A DNA stretch of 64,000 nt. Source: Xanthomonas floridensis (GTDB lineage: Bacteria; Pseudomonadota; Gammaproteobacteria; Xanthomonadales; Xanthomonadaceae). Below the pieces are notes generated by a model. That model was not told where the DNA came from, did no database searches, and worked only from the letters and a program-made list of their open reading frames with translations. Below are positions 55,228 to 64,000 of this stretch, piece by piece. Location: assembly GCF_001642575.1 (NCBI RefSeq), contig NZ_LXNG01000022.1, forward strand, positions 23,779 to 87,778, in the 5' to 3' direction. The translations under genes were made by a program, and so were the position numbers. The stretch's first letter is position 1, and every line of letters starts with the position of its first letter.

Positions 55228-55737
55228 TTAGCCGGCAGCGGCCTGCGCGCCCGGCCTTGGCGGAGCGACAGAGTCGGAATCCAGTCGCAAGGTGGCCACC
55301 CCGTGGCCGCGCTCGGCCAGGTAATCCAGCCATTTGCCCAGGAAGGTGTTCATGCGCATACGGTGGCTGATCAGCTCGGCCGGTGGCGGAAACATGCCCA
55401 TCACGTCCTGCCAGCGACGGCCCACATAGCAATGCGTGGTCTCCGCCTGCCGGGCATCGCGGTACAGGCGCACATACGCCGAGGGGTCCGGCTCGCCGGT
55501 GACCGGGTCGCACAGGTCATAGGTCAGCCGCAGCTCGACGGTGTAGCGGTGGCACTCGATGACGTCCAGGCGCAGGTCCAGGCCATCGCCGATCGAGGAG
55601 ACATACGACCCCGGTGCCAGGTCGCCCGGGGCGAACAGGCGGGTCAGATGCTGGAAGTTCTCTGCATACAGGCCCATCAGCCAGCCGAACCGGCTCAGGC
55701 GGGGAATGATGTCGAGTTTGCTCAATGTCTGGGCCAT
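55228..55737 (-). CDS. DUF1249 (YqiB-like) protein
   Basis: 169 aa. The N-terminus FGWLMGLYAENFQHLTRLF and the RLYRDARQAETTHCYVG and NTFLGKWLDYLAERGH segments match the DUF1249 family, whose function is unknown. The C-terminal Ala/Pro/Gly-rich tail (about 150-169) is likely disordered. No close neighbour on the same strand; 212 bases of gap separate it from the Nudix gene. Confidence 0.8.
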   Translation of the reverse strand: MAQTLSKLDIIPRLSRFGWLMGLYAENFQHLTRLFAPGDLAPGSYVSSIGDGLDLRLDVIECHRYTVELRLTYDLCDPVTGEPDPSAYVRLYRDARQAETTHCYVGRRWQDVMGMFPPPAELISHRMRMNTFLGKWLDYLAERGHGVATLRLDSDSVAPPRPGAQAAAG

Positions 55738-55936
55738 GCACCGATCCTACACGCTGCGCTGCCGCACGGGCAGCATTGACGAGGGCCCGACGACAGGCCT
55801 ACCTTGGCGGAGCACTGCCCCGCCCGCTTGATCTCGTGGGTTGCCAGCAGGCCGCCCGCCCCATCGCGGCAGCATCCGGATTGCGAACGCGCCGCGTGCT
55901 TGCCCAATTCGGAATCCCGCCCCACCACTCCCGGCC

Positions 55937-56758
55937 TCAAAACATCTCGCGCTGCAGCCCCAGCGTAGAGAGCACCTTGCTGGAGATTTCCTCGATCGAG
56001 GTGTTGGTGGTACTGAGCGAGGGGATGCGCTCCATCTGGAACATGCGCTCAGCGATCGCCACCTCGCGCCGACAGGTCTCGGCCGCGCTGTAACGCGAAT
56101 TGGCGCGACGCTCCTGACGGATCTGCTGCAGACGTTCCGGATCGATGGTCAGGCCGAACAGCTTGCTGCGGTAATTGCGCAGGCGCGGCGGCAGCTGTTC
56201 GTTCTCCAGGTCTTCATCGGTCAACGGATAGTTGGCGGCGCGGATGCCGTAATGCAAGGCCAGATAGATGCAGGTCGGCGTCTTGCCGGCGCGCGACACC
56301 GCCACCAGGATCACGTCGGCCTCGTCGTAATTGAGCGCGATCCCGTCGTCATGGCTCAGCGCGAAGTTCATCGCATTGATGCGCCGGTGATAGGTTTCGA
56401 AATCCACCATGCCGTGCGCACGCCCCACGCGCGAATGCCGTGGTGCATTGAGCTCGCGCTCCAGCGGCTCGATGAAGGGCGCAAACACGTCCAGCATCAG
56501 CGCGCCGCTTTCGGCCAGGATCATGCTCAATTGTGGATCCACGCACGAATTGACGACCACCGGGCGCACCTGATACCGCTCGCCGGCGGCGCGCACCCGC
56601 ATCGCGGCATCGCGCGCTTTTTCTGCATCATCAATGAACGACATGCGGTCGGTGACGAAGTTGAATCCGCTGAACTGGGTGAGCAGGCTATGCCCAATCG
56701 TTTCAGCGGTGATACCGGTTCCATCGGAGACGTAAAACACCGGCCGGATTGTTGACAT
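55937..56758 (-). CDS. ppsR: PEP synthase regulatory protein (bifunctional kinase/pyrophosphorylase, DUF299)
   Basis: 273 aa from the ATG at 56758 ([20 protein letters not shown]). The P-loop-like ATP/ADP site is [20 protein letters not shown] (about 148-167) and the length fits the family. By homology it inactivates PpsA by ADP-dependent phosphorylation of a Thr and reactivates it by Pi-dependent pyrophosphorolysis. It is divergent from ppsA with a 142-base control region, the normal arrangement for this pair. Confidence 0.96.
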   Translation of the reverse strand: MSTIRPVFYVSDGTGITAETIGHSLLTQFSGFNFVTDRMSFIDDAEKARDAAMRVRAAGERYQVRPVVVNSCVDPQLSMILAESGALMLDVFAPFIEPLERELNAPRHSRVGRAHGMVDFETYHRRINAMNFALSHDDGIALNYDEADVILVAVSRAGKTPTCIYLALHYGIRAANYPLTDEDLENEQLPPRLRNYRSKLFGLTIDPERLQQIRQERRANSRYSAAETCRREVAIAERMFQMERIPSLSTTNTSIEEISSKVLSTLGLQREMF

Positions 56759-56900
56759 CAAGACCACCTCTTTGAACTGGTGTCCAAAACTTACGGGTTC
56801 ATGCTTGTGCAGGTTCCGCTGTGCACTGCATCATAGCGGCTTCTTCCTACGGTCGCGGCCATTCAGCCCGCTCGGGCGATGGCCTTACGGAGCATCGCGC

Positions 56901-59279
56901 TTGAACGAGAATATCCTGTGGTTGCATGAGCTACGCCTGGTCGATCTGGCCCGCGTAGGCGGTAAAAATTCGTCGCTCGGCGAGATGATCGGCAACCTGG
57001 CCGGATTGGGCGTTTCGGTTCCCGGTGGATATGCGACCACTGCCGAGGCTTTCAAGGACTTCATTGCCCACAACGACCTGTCCAAGCGCATCTTCGACAA
57101 GCTCGAAACGCTGGATGTGGAAGACGTCAATGCGCTCACCGTGGCCGGCAAGGAAATCCGCGGCTGGGTGATCGACGCCCCGCTGCAACCGGAGCTGGAC
57201 CGCGACATCCGCACGGCCTACGACAAACTGTGCGCCGAGAACGGCGGCGGCGAAGTGGCCGTGGCGGTCCGCTCTTCTGCTACCGCCGAAGATCTGCCGG
57301 ACGCGTCATTCGCAGGCCAGCAGGAAACCTTCCTCAACGTGACCGGCGCCGACGACGTGGTGCACAAGGTCAAGGAAGTGTTTGCCAGCCTCTACAACGA
57401 CCGTGCGATTGCCTATCGCGTGCATCACGGCTTCAAACACGAGGACGTGTTCCTGTCGGCCGGCGTACAGTTGATGGTGCGCTCGGGCGTGGGTTCGTCG
57501 GGCGTGCTGTTCACGCTGGACACCGAGTCCGGCTTCCGTGATGTGGTGTTCGTGACCTCCAGCTTCGGCCTGGGCGAAATGGTCGTCCAGGGCGCGGTGA
57601 ATCCGGACGAGTTCTATGTCTACAAGCCCACGCTGACCGCGGGCAAGCCGGCGATCCTGCGCCGCTCGCTCGGCAGCAAGGCGATCCGCATGGTGTACTC
57701 GGATGTGCCCGGCGAACGCGTACGCATCGAAGACACCCCGGTGGAACTGCGCAGCACCTTCTCGATCAGCGACGAAGACGTGCAGGAACTGTCCAAGCAG
57801 GCGCTGGTGATCGAAAAGCATTACGGCCGCCCGATGGACATCGAGTGGGCCAAGGACGGCGTCAGCGGCAAGTTGTTCATCGTGCAGGCACGCCCGGAGA
57901 CGGTGAAGTCGCGCAGCCACGCCACCCAGATCGAGCGCTTCTCGCTGGAGGCCAAGGACGCCAAGATCCTGGTCGAAGGCCGTGCGGTTGGCGCCAAGAT
58001 CGGCAGCGGCGTGGCACGCGTGGTGCGCTCGCTGGACGACATGAACCGCGTGCAGGCCGGCGACGTGCTGATCGCCGACATGACCGACCCCGATTGGGAG
58101 CCGGTGATGAAGCGCGCCTCGGCCATCGTCACCAACCGTGGCGGCCGCACCTGCCACGCGGCGATCATCGCGCGCGAGCTGGGCGTGCCGGCTGTGGTCG
58201 GTTCGGGCAATGCCACCGATGTGATCAGCGATGGCCAGGAAGTGACGGTGAGCTGCGCCGAAGGCGATACCGGCTTCATCTACGACGGCCTGCTGCCGTT
58301 CGAGCGCACCACCACCGACCTGGGCAATATGCCGCCTGCCCCGCTCAAGATCATGATGAATGTGGCCAACCCGGAACGCGCCTTCGACTTCGGCCAGCTG
58401 CCCAATGCCGGTATCGGCCTGGCGCGCCTGGAGATGATCATCGCCGCGCATATCGGCATCCACCCGAACGCGCTGCTGGAATACGATAAGCAGGACGCCG
58501 ACGTCCGCAAGAAGATCGACGCCAAGATCGCCGGTTATGGCGATCCGGTGAGTTTCTACGTCAACCGCCTGGCCGAAGGCATCGCCACGCTGACCGCCTC
58601 GGTGGCACCCAATACGGTGATCGTGCGGTTGTCGGACTTCAAGTCCAACGAGTACGCCAACCTGATCGGCGGCTCGCGTTACGAGCCGCATGAAGAGAAC
58701 CCGATGATCGGCTTCCGTGGCGCCAGCCGCTATGTCGATCCGTCCTTTACCAAGGCGTTCGCGCTGGAGTGCAAGGCGGTGCTGAAGGTGCGTAACGAGA
58801 TGGGCCTGGACAACCTCTGGGTGATGATCCCGTTCGTGCGCACGCTGGAGGAAGGCCGCAAGGTGATCGAGGTGCTGGAGCAGAACGGGCTCAAGCAAGG
58901 CGAGAACGGATTGAAGATCATCATGATGTGCGAGCTGCCGTCCAACGCGCTGCTGGCCGACGAATTCCTGGACATCTTCGACGGCTTCTCGATTGGCTCC
59001 AACGATCTGACCCAGCTGACCTTGGGCCTGGACCGCGATTCGTCGATCGTGGCGCACCTGTTCGATGAGCGGAACCCGGCGGTGAAGAAGCTGCTGTCGA
59101 TGGCGATCAAGTCGGCGCGCGCCAAGGGCAAGTACGTGGGCATCTGCGGGCAGGGCCCGTCGGATCATCCGGAACTGGCCGAGTGGTTGATGCAGGAAGG
59201 GATCGAGTCGGTGTCGCTGAATCCTGACACCGTGGTCGATACCTGGCTGCGTCTGGCCAAGCTGAAGAGCGAGAGCTGA
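56901..59279 (+). CDS. ppsA: Phosphoenolpyruvate synthase
   Basis: 792 aa from the TTG at 56901, as no in-frame ATG lies near; ACGGAG 9 bases upstream could be the ribosome binding site and the length equals that of E. coli PpsA. N-terminal ATP-binding domain ([16 protein letters not shown]), central phosphohistidine domain with [20 protein letters not shown], and C-terminal PEP/pyruvate barrel with [24 protein letters not shown] motif. It makes PEP from pyruvate and ATP, serving gluconeogenesis after Entner-Doudoroff flux. It is coupled to mscS by TGATG. Confidence 0.97.
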   Translation: MNENILWLHELRLVDLARVGGKNSSLGEMIGNLAGLGVSVPGGYATTAEAFKDFIAHNDLSKRIFDKLETLDVEDVNALTVAGKEIRGWVIDAPLQPELDRDIRTAYDKLCAENGGGEVAVAVRSSATAEDLPDASFAGQQETFLNVTGADDVVHKVKEVFASLYNDRAIAYRVHHGFKHEDVFLSAGVQLMVRSGVGSSGVLFTLDTESGFRDVVFVTSSFGLGEMVVQGAVNPDEFYVYKPTLTAGKPAILRRSLGSKAIRMVYSDVPGERVRIEDTPVELRSTFSISDEDVQELSKQALVIEKHYGRPMDIEWAKDGVSGKLFIVQARPETVKSRSHATQIERFSLEAKDAKILVEGRAVGAKIGSGVARVVRSLDDMNRVQAGDVLIADMTDPDWEPVMKRASAIVTNRGGRTCHAAIIARELGVPAVVGSGNATDVISDGQEVTVSCAEGDTGFIYDGLLPFERTTTDLGNMPPAPLKIMMNVANPERAFDFGQLPNAGIGLARLEMIIAAHIGIHPNALLEYDKQDADVRKKIDAKIAGYGDPVSFYVNRLAEGIATLTASVAPNTVIVRLSDFKSNEYANLIGGSRYEPHEENPMIGFRGASRYVDPSFTKAFALECKAVLKVRNEMGLDNLWVMIPFVRTLEEGRKVIEVLEQNGLKQGENGLKIIMMCELPSNALLADEFLDIFDGFSIGSNDLTQLTLGLDRDSSIVAHLFDERNPAVKKLLSMAIKSARAKGKYVGICGQGPSDHPELAEWLMQEGIESVSLNPDTVVDTWLRLAKLKSES

Positions 59280-60247
59280 TGGGAGTGCTGGATGTAGTGA
59301 TGGCGGCCGCTGCGGGAGCAGCGGCTGCCAATACCAAGACCGTCGTGGTCGCGCCGAAGGCGCCCACTGGCTGGGACAAGGTTGACTGGGCGCAAATCCT
59401 GCTGAACTGGGGCGTTGCGCTTGTCATCCTGGTGGTAGGCATGTGGCTGGCCAAGCAGCTGAGTCAGTGGCTGCATCGCGCACTGACGCGGGCCCGTGTC
59501 GAAATCACGCTGACCAACTTCCTGCGCAATGTAGTGTATGCGTTGCTGCTGGTGCTGGTCTTCGTCAGCGCGCTCAGCAAGATCGGCGTTCCGCCGACGT
59601 CGTTGATCGCAGTTCTGGGTGCGGCAGGCCTGGCGGTTGGCCTGGCGTTGAAGGACTCGCTGTCCAACATCGCCGCCGGGGTCATGCTGATCGTGTTGCG
59701 GCCGATGCGCGATGGCGACCATGTGGTCATTGCCGGACAGGAAGGCGTTGTCGACGAGATCCGGATCTTCCAGACCCGGCTGCGTGCCTTCGACGAACGC
59801 ATGATCACCCTGCCCAACAGCACCATCACCACTGCCCCCATCATCAACTACAGCACCCTGCCCAACCGCAGGCTGGAAGTGACGGTGGGCGTGGGCTATG
59901 GCGATGACCTGAAGAAAGCCCAGCAGCTGTTGCTGCAGATCGCCAAGGACAACCCCAATATCCTGGACTCGCCCGCACCGTTCGTGCAGGTGACCAACCT
60001 GGGCGAGAGCACGGTCGATCTGATGTTGTTTGCCTATTCCACCAACGGCAACTTCGGCGCGGCCAAGAGCAGCACGCTGGAGCAGATCCGCAATCAGCTG
60101 CTGGAGAACGGGCTCAATATTCCGTATCCGCAGCGCGATCTGCACGTGTATCACCACGATGCCGACGGCAAACCGATCTCCGATCTGCTGCTCAAGGGCA
60201 TCGCCGACGATGGCGACCTGAGCAAGGGACCGTCGCTGGCGCGCTGA
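59279..60247 (+). CDS. mscS: MscS-type small-conductance mechanosensitive channel
   Basis: 322 aa. Three membrane helices in residues about 40-145. Helix 3 is GAAGLAVGLALKDSLSNIAA, the pore-lining Gly/Ala-rich helix, followed by the beta domain DGDHVVIAGQEGVVDEIRIF and a C-terminal cytoplasmic vestibule. It opens under hypo-osmotic shock. Its ATG is within the ppsA stop (TGATG), so it is co-translated with PEP synthase, an unexplained pairing. Confidence 0.94.
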   Translation: MGVLDVVMAAAAGAAAANTKTVVVAPKAPTGWDKVDWAQILLNWGVALVILVVGMWLAKQLSQWLHRALTRARVEITLTNFLRNVVYALLLVLVFVSALSKIGVPPTSLIAVLGAAGLAVGLALKDSLSNIAAGVMLIVLRPMRDGDHVVIAGQEGVVDEIRIFQTRLRAFDERMITLPNSTITTAPIINYSTLPNRRLEVTVGVGYGDDLKKAQQLLLQIAKDNPNILDSPAPFVQVTNLGESTVDLMLFAYSTNGNFGAAKSSTLEQIRNQLLENGLNIPYPQRDLHVYHHDADGKPISDLLLKGIADDGDLSKGPSLAR

Positions 60248-60272
60248 TGCATTTTATGGCGTGATGGAAAGT

Positions 60273-60308
60273 AAAAGGCCGCATCGAACGATGCGGCCTT
60301 TTTTTTTG
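60273..60308. terminator. Bidirectional rho-independent terminator between mscS and orn
   Basis: AAAAGGCCGCATCG and CGATGCGGCCTTTT pair around AA; a T-run follows on the plus strand and the A-run gives a T-run on the minus strand. Confidence 0.9.
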
Positions 60309-60450
60309 ATGCTTTTGTTGGATGCGTTGTCACCGAGTGGCCGTTAGCCTGTGCGATCGGCGGAGAACATTGCCTGGCGCACGCCTGCGCGCCGTTGCAA
60401 TTGGACACAGGCGATGCGCCCACAGCGTGCAACGACGCCGTGGACAGCGC

Positions 60451-61035
60451 TCAGGCCTGCACGTCGGCCTGGGTATCGCCACCCAGTGCACCCATGAACT
60501 GACGATAGTGGCGCAGCTCGGCAATGGAGTCGCGCACATCGCTCAGCGCGGTGTGCGCCGAACTCTTGGCAAATCCATTGGCCACGGTCGGCGCCCAACG
60601 CCGCGCCAGTTCCTTGATGGTGGACACGTCCAGGTTGCGGTAATGGAAGTAACGCTCCAGGCGCGACATCTGGCGATGCAGGAAGCGGCGGTCCTGGCAG
60701 ATCGAGTTGCCGCACATCGGCGAGGCGCCGGCGCGGATCCATTCGCTCAAGAACGCCACGGTCTGCGCCTCGGCCTGTGCGTGGGTGACCTGACTGTCCA
60801 GCACGCGCTGCCACAGGCCCGAACGGCGATGCTGGTTGCGGTTCCACTCGTCCATCGCTTCCAGCGTTTCCAGCGGATGGGCGATGGCCAGTTCCGGCCC
60901 TTCGGCAAGCACATTCAACTGCGCATCGGTCACGATGGTGGCGATCTCGATGATCGAATCCTGGTCGGTGTCCAGGCCGGTCATTTCCAGATCGATCCAG
61001 ATCAGTCGGTCGTTGCCTGCGAGGGTGTCTGCCAT
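60451..61035 (-). CDS. orn: Oligoribonuclease
   Basis: 194 aa DEDDh 3'-5' exoribonuclease that degrades short RNAs, including pGpG from cyclic-di-GMP turnover. Catalytic residues are in [12 protein letters not shown] (Asp/Glu, residues 10-21), the [19 protein letters not shown] region (Asp), and [20 protein letters not shown] (His and Asp, about 157-176). It precedes the terminator at 60273 and follows tadA in the opposite order to transcription, sharing the same strand. Confidence 0.96.
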   Translation of the reverse strand: MADTLAGNDRLIWIDLEMTGLDTDQDSIIEIATIVTDAQLNVLAEGPELAIAHPLETLEAMDEWNRNQHRRSGLWQRVLDSQVTHAQAEAQTVAFLSEWIRAGASPMCGNSICQDRRFLHRQMSRLERYFHYRNLDVSTIKELARRWAPTVANGFAKSSAHTALSDVRDSIAELRHYRQFMGALGGDTQADVQA

Positions 61036-61107
61036 ATCGCCGTCCTGTGGATGGCCGTCGCCGGCCGGATGCTGGAAAGGGCGCGCATCATACCGCGCCC
61101 ATGTGGC

Positions 61108-61626
61108 TCACGGCAGCAGCGGCGGCTTGCCGCGCTTTGCCCGAAAGTAATTGGTCAGCCGCAGGCTCGCCTCGGCCGCAAGGACCCCACCGGTCACCTG
61201 CACGCGGTGGTTGTGGCGCGGGTCGGCCAGCAGGTCGAACACGCTGCCGCAGGCCCCGGTCTTCGGGTCGCTGGCGGCAAACACCACCCGCGCGATACGC
61301 GCATGGATCATCGCCATGGCGCACATCGCGCACGGCTCCAGGGTGACGTACAGCGTGCAGCCGAGCAGGCGGTGATTGGCCAGCCGGCGCCCGGCTTCGC
61401 GCATCGCCACGATCTCGGCGTGCGCGCTGGGGTCGTGGCTGGCGATGTTGAAGTTCCAGCCCTCGCCCAGCACCTGGCCCTGCGCATCGATCAGTACCGC
61501 GCCGACCGGGATCTCGTCATAGTCGCGCTCGGCGCGTGCAGCCAGCTGCAGGGCGTGCCGCATCCACTGCCGGTCCAGCAGCAGCTGTGGGGCGTCGTCG
61601 ATGCTGCAATCGGGCAGCACGCTCAC
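61108..61626 (-). CDS. tadA: tRNA-specific adenosine deaminase
   Basis: 172 aa. GTG start at 61626 overlaps the mntR stop (GTGA); a further GTG two codons in could also serve. The zinc-deaminase motifs [10 protein letters not shown] (about residues 81-90) and [19 protein letters not shown] (about 112-130) match TadA, which makes inosine at the wobble position of tRNA-Arg(ACG). Coupling to mntR is unexpected functionally but clear in sequence. Confidence 0.93.
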   Translation of the reverse strand: MSVLPDCSIDDAPQLLLDRQWMRHALQLAARAERDYDEIPVGAVLIDAQGQVLGEGWNFNIASHDPSAHAEIVAMREAGRRLANHRLLGCTLYVTLEPCAMCAMAMIHARIARVVFAASDPKTGACGSVFDLLADPRHNHRVQVTGGVLAAEASLRLTNYFRAKRGKPPLLP

Positions 61627-62090
61627 GCCGCGCTGCCGCCCTGGCGATCCAGGAACGCGGCGAAGGCGGCCACCGTGGCCTCGCTGACATGGTGTTCGAT
61701 GCCTTCGGCATCGCGACGCGCGGTGGCTTCGTCGATGCCGAGCGCCAGCAGAAAGCGCTCGACGATCTGGTGGCGCTGGCGGCTGGAGGCGGCCAGCGCC
61801 TCGCCGGCCGGGGTCAGGAACACGCCGCGATACGGGCGTTGCACCACCCAGCCATCCCGTACCAGCCGCTTGAGCATCTTGGCCACCGTGGGCTGGGCCA
61901 CCCCCAGACGCGCGGCGATGTCGACCTGGCGTGCCTCGCCGCCGTCGACCAGCAGATCGGAGATCAACTCCACGTAGTCCTCGACCAGCTCGGCACGGCG
62001 CGCTTCGCGCACCTGGCGGAAGCTTTCCATATGCACCTGCGCATCGATCAGGGACGGCGTGGCCGCCTCCAGCTTTTCGCTCTTGCCCAC
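61623..62090 (-). CDS. mntR: Manganese transport regulator (DtxR/MntR family)
   Basis: 155 aa from the GTG at 62090. The N-terminal winged helix contains [20 protein letters not shown] (about residues 53-72), the recognition helix, and [15 protein letters not shown]. The C-terminal dimerisation part has the metal-ligand pattern [20 protein letters not shown] with HH at HHVSEATV. It represses mntH when manganese is plentiful. Divergent from mntH with the operator between them. Confidence 0.92.
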   Translation of the reverse strand: MGKSEKLEAATPSLIDAQVHMESFRQVREARRAELVEDYVELISDLLVDGGEARQVDIAARLGVAQPTVAKMLKRLVRDGWVVQRPYRGVFLTPAGEALAASSRQRHQIVERFLLALGIDEATARRDAEGIEHHVSEATVAAFAAFLDRQGGSAA

Positions 62091-62182
62091 CCTTGCCCTC
62101 GTGATTGCGTCCGGAATTGGTGCCGGGATGCGTAGTGTGAGGCACGCGAACGATCAATACGATTGAATTTGCCAATGCTCAA

Positions 62183-62204
62183 TAGCATAGCAAGTGCTAT
62201 ATCA
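62183..62204. promoter_or_regulatory. MntR box (mntH operator)
   Basis: CATAGCAAGTGCTATA (62186-62201) is an inverted repeat matching the proteobacterial MntR-type core CATAGCAA-nn-GCTATG at nearly all positions. It lies in the divergent mntR-mntH region and abuts the ATG at 62204, so binding would block mntH transcription and suggests the true start lies downstream. Confidence 0.8.
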
Positions 62205-62233
62205 TGCGACCAACCCGCCGTCTCTGTCCCCGC

Positions 62234-63568
62234 ATGTCCGCCGACAAGCTCGCTCCTGCTCCTTCGCCAGCCCCTCTGACCGGCGGCCTTGGCGACCACC
62301 ACGCCAGCATCGCCGTGCCGGGCAAGGGCCACTGGTGGTTCCGCCTGCTGGCGTTTCTGGGCCCGGGCTACATGGTGTCGGTGGGCTACATGGATCCGGG
62401 TAACTGGGCCACCGACCTGGCGGGTGGTTCGCAGTTCGGCTACCTGCTGCTATCGGTGATCCTGCTCTCCAACCTGATGGCGATCGTGCTGCAGAGCTTG
62501 TCGGCGCGGCTGGGCATCGCCACCGGGCTGGACCTGGCGCAGGCCTGCCGGGCGCGCTACCCGCGTGCGGTGAACCTGGCGCTGTGGGGGCTGTGCGAGC
62601 TGGCGATCATCGCCTGCGACCTGGCCGAGGTGATCGGCACCGCAATCGCGCTGAAACTGTTGTTCGGCTTTCCGCTGACGCTGGGCGCGATCATCACCGC
62701 GGTGGATGTGGTGCTGGTGCTGCTGCTGATGAACCGTGGCTTCCGCGCCCTGGAAGCGTTCGTGATGGCCTTGCTGCTGATCATCTTCGTGTGCTTCGGC
62801 ATCCAGATCGCGCTGGCCGCACCGCCGATCGCAGCGGTGCTGGGCGGCTTCATCCCACGCGCGCAGGTGGTGACCGACCCGCAGGCGCTGTATCTGGCAA
62901 TCGGCATCATCGGCGCAACGGTGATGCCGCATAACCTGTATCTGCACTCGTCGATCGTGCAGACGCGTGCCTACCCGCGCACGGACACGGGGCGCCGCTC
63001 GGCCTTGCGCTGGGCGGTCACCGACAGCACGGTGGCGCTGATGTTCGCGTTGTTCATCAATGCCTCCATCCTGATCCTGGCGGCGGCGGTGTTCCATGCG
63101 CAGGGGCGCACCGACGTGCAGGAGATCGAGCAGGCGCATGCCCTGCTCGCACCGATGCTGGGCGTGGGCCTGGCCTCGACCTTGTTCGCGGTCGCCCTGC
63201 TCGCCTCCGGCGTCAATTCCACTGTGACCGCGACACTGGCCGGGCAGATCGTGATGGAAGGCTTCCTGCAATTGCGATTGGCGCCGTGGCTGCGCCGCCT
63301 GCTCACCCGCGGCATCGCCATCGTGCCAGTGGTGGTGGTCACCTGGCTGTATGGCGAAGCCGGCACGGCGCGGCTATTGGTGCTGAGCCAGGTGGTGTTG
63401 TCGATGCAGTTGCCGTTTGCGGTGATCCCGCTGGTACGCTTCGTATCCGACCGGCAACTGATGGGCGCGCTGGTGGCGCCGGCCTGGTTGGTACGCACCG
63501 CCTGGGTGATTGCGCTGGTGATCGTGGCGTTGAACGTCAAGCTGCTGTGGGACACCGCGCTGCACTGA
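62234..63568 (+). CDS. mntH: Manganese/divalent metal transporter, Nramp family
   Basis: 444 aa from the ATG at 62234 ([15 protein letters not shown]); an ATG at 62204 lies on the operator and is less likely. Eleven or so membrane helices. Metal-site motifs DPGNWATD in helix 1 and [10 protein letters not shown] in helix 6 are intact, giving the Asp/Asn/Met ligands of Nramp. It takes up Mn2+ with protons and is controlled by MntR. Confidence 0.95.
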   Translation: MSADKLAPAPSPAPLTGGLGDHHASIAVPGKGHWWFRLLAFLGPGYMVSVGYMDPGNWATDLAGGSQFGYLLLSVILLSNLMAIVLQSLSARLGIATGLDLAQACRARYPRAVNLALWGLCELAIIACDLAEVIGTAIALKLLFGFPLTLGAIITAVDVVLVLLLMNRGFRALEAFVMALLLIIFVCFGIQIALAAPPIAAVLGGFIPRAQVVTDPQALYLAIGIIGATVMPHNLYLHSSIVQTRAYPRTDTGRRSALRWAVTDSTVALMFALFINASILILAAAVFHAQGRTDVQEIEQAHALLAPMLGVGLASTLFAVALLASGVNSTVTATLAGQIVMEGFLQLRLAPWLRRLLTRGIAIVPVVVVTWLYGEAGTARLLVLSQVVLSMQLPFAVIPLVRFVSDRQLMGALVAPAWLVRTAWVIALVIVALNVKLLWDTALH

Positions 63569-63761
63569 GAGCGCTAACAGAATGTAGCGAGTCGTCAGGT
63601 GGGCGCGACGGTGCGCAGGAACCTACGTAGACGAGTGGTATATGCCGCACCGAGCAACGGCCGCGCCCGCCTGGCAACTGCGCAGTGATTTCGTTGGCCG
63701 CTCCAGGCGTTGCCTGTGATGCTTTACGCCGCACGATGCAGATGCCGGCGATCGATGGCAT
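63569..63761. other. Interval between mntH and the IS481-like transposase
   Basis: No gene. The sequence shows no resemblance by eye to the IS end. The real boundary of the insertion cannot be placed because the other inverted repeat is outside the window. Confidence 0.45.
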
Positions 63762-64000
63762 CTAGCTGTGTAAACCCACCACGTTGTTCATTGGAATTGG
63801 AATTCGGGAGATGGGGGGTTTGTAGCCGAGGCTGGCGTGTGGCCGATGCCAGTTGTAGTGATGCAGCCAGCCCTGGAAGGCGTTGGCGCGTTGCGTGGAG
63901 TCGGTATAGGAGCGCGCATAGGCCCATTCTCGCAGGCTGGTCTGCACCAGCCGTTCGGCCTTGCCATTGGTGCGCGGCGTGTAGGGTCGGGTTCGCAGAT
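63762..64000 (-). mobile_element. IS481-family transposase, C-terminal part, truncated by window edge
   Basis: About 79 residues from the window edge to the stop at 63762. The reading TRPYTPRTNGKAERLVQTSL, then WAYARSYTDSTQRANAFQGW and LHHYNWHRPHASLGYKPP, is the integrase core C-terminus (rve_3) of IS481/IS3-like transposases, with the last catalytic Glu in NGKAER. The rest, including the first two catalytic Asp residues, is off the window, so whether the copy is intact is unknown. Confidence 0.85.

Noticed and set aside
57306..59168. A 620-codon minus-strand frame opposite ppsA
   Set aside because: Antisense shadow of a complete PEP synthase; sequence is compositionally biased.

Overview
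The window is high-GC gammaproteobacterial chromosome. Gene content, the dense ATGA-coupled operons and the intergenic hairpin repeats point to Xanthomonas (Xanthomonadaceae). The species cannot be fixed from the sequence alone. Almost everything is core chromosome. Accessory signals are confined to the two edges (a cut-off nucleotide-sugar dehydrogenase at the left, an IS481-like transposase at the right) and to a few gene-free, repeat-bearing gaps.

Layout. 1-1775: end of a UDP-sugar dehydrogenase gene, tRNA-Leu(TAA), and a Gly-Cys-Gly tRNA cluster. 1812-13634 (minus): comEC, exbB, exbD, msbA, lpxK, kdsB, a low-molecular-weight phosphatase, a thioredoxin-fold/NHL protein, uvrC and pgsA; the central part makes and exports lipid A/Kdo precursors. 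14430-15494: a lone PRISE-type reductase. 15580-22195 (minus): a succinate dehydrogenase block read as sdhAF4 (56 aa, easily missed), sdhC, sdhD, sdhA, sdhB, sdhE, ygfX, then lolC/E and lolD. 22235-24386: ygfZ and a convergent sugar-type ABC ATPase. 24779-30778 (plus): the complete Entner-Doudoroff route zwf-glk-pgl-edd-eda, taking glucose to pyruvate and glyceraldehyde-3-phosphate.

31125-38841 (minus): an efflux operon of one periplasmic adaptor and two RND pumps without an outer-membrane channel. 39046-39926: two tandem c-type cytochromes. 40026-40961: a duplicated tRNA-Ala/tRNA-Glu pair, each copy with its own promoter-like sequence and terminator; tRNA-Leu(CAA) follows. 42032-46278: a single-domain response regulator and a large PAS/GAF hybrid histidine kinase. 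46839-49205: tex. 49309-50425: small membrane or unknown proteins including PspC. 50528-54304: class III PHA synthase (phaC, phaE), pssA and 3-hydroxybutyrate dehydrogenase. 54527-60247: Nudix hydrolase, DUF1249 protein, the divergent pair ppsR/ppsA (regulator and PEP synthase) and an mscS channel. 60451-63568: orn, tadA and a divergent mntR/mntH manganese pair with a clear MntR box.

Together the window covers envelope assembly (lipid A, lipoprotein release, phospholipid heads), central carbon flow (Entner-Doudoroff, succinate dehydrogenase, PEP synthase, PHA storage), metal and osmotic homeostasis, and nucleic-acid housekeeping. I saw no CRISPR array, prophage or secretion system. The most notable items are the SdhAF4 microprotein, a Ser/Ala-rich insert in one RND pump, a basic Ala/Lys/Pro tail on PhaE, an HExxH membrane protein beside PspC, and several palindromic repeat elements.
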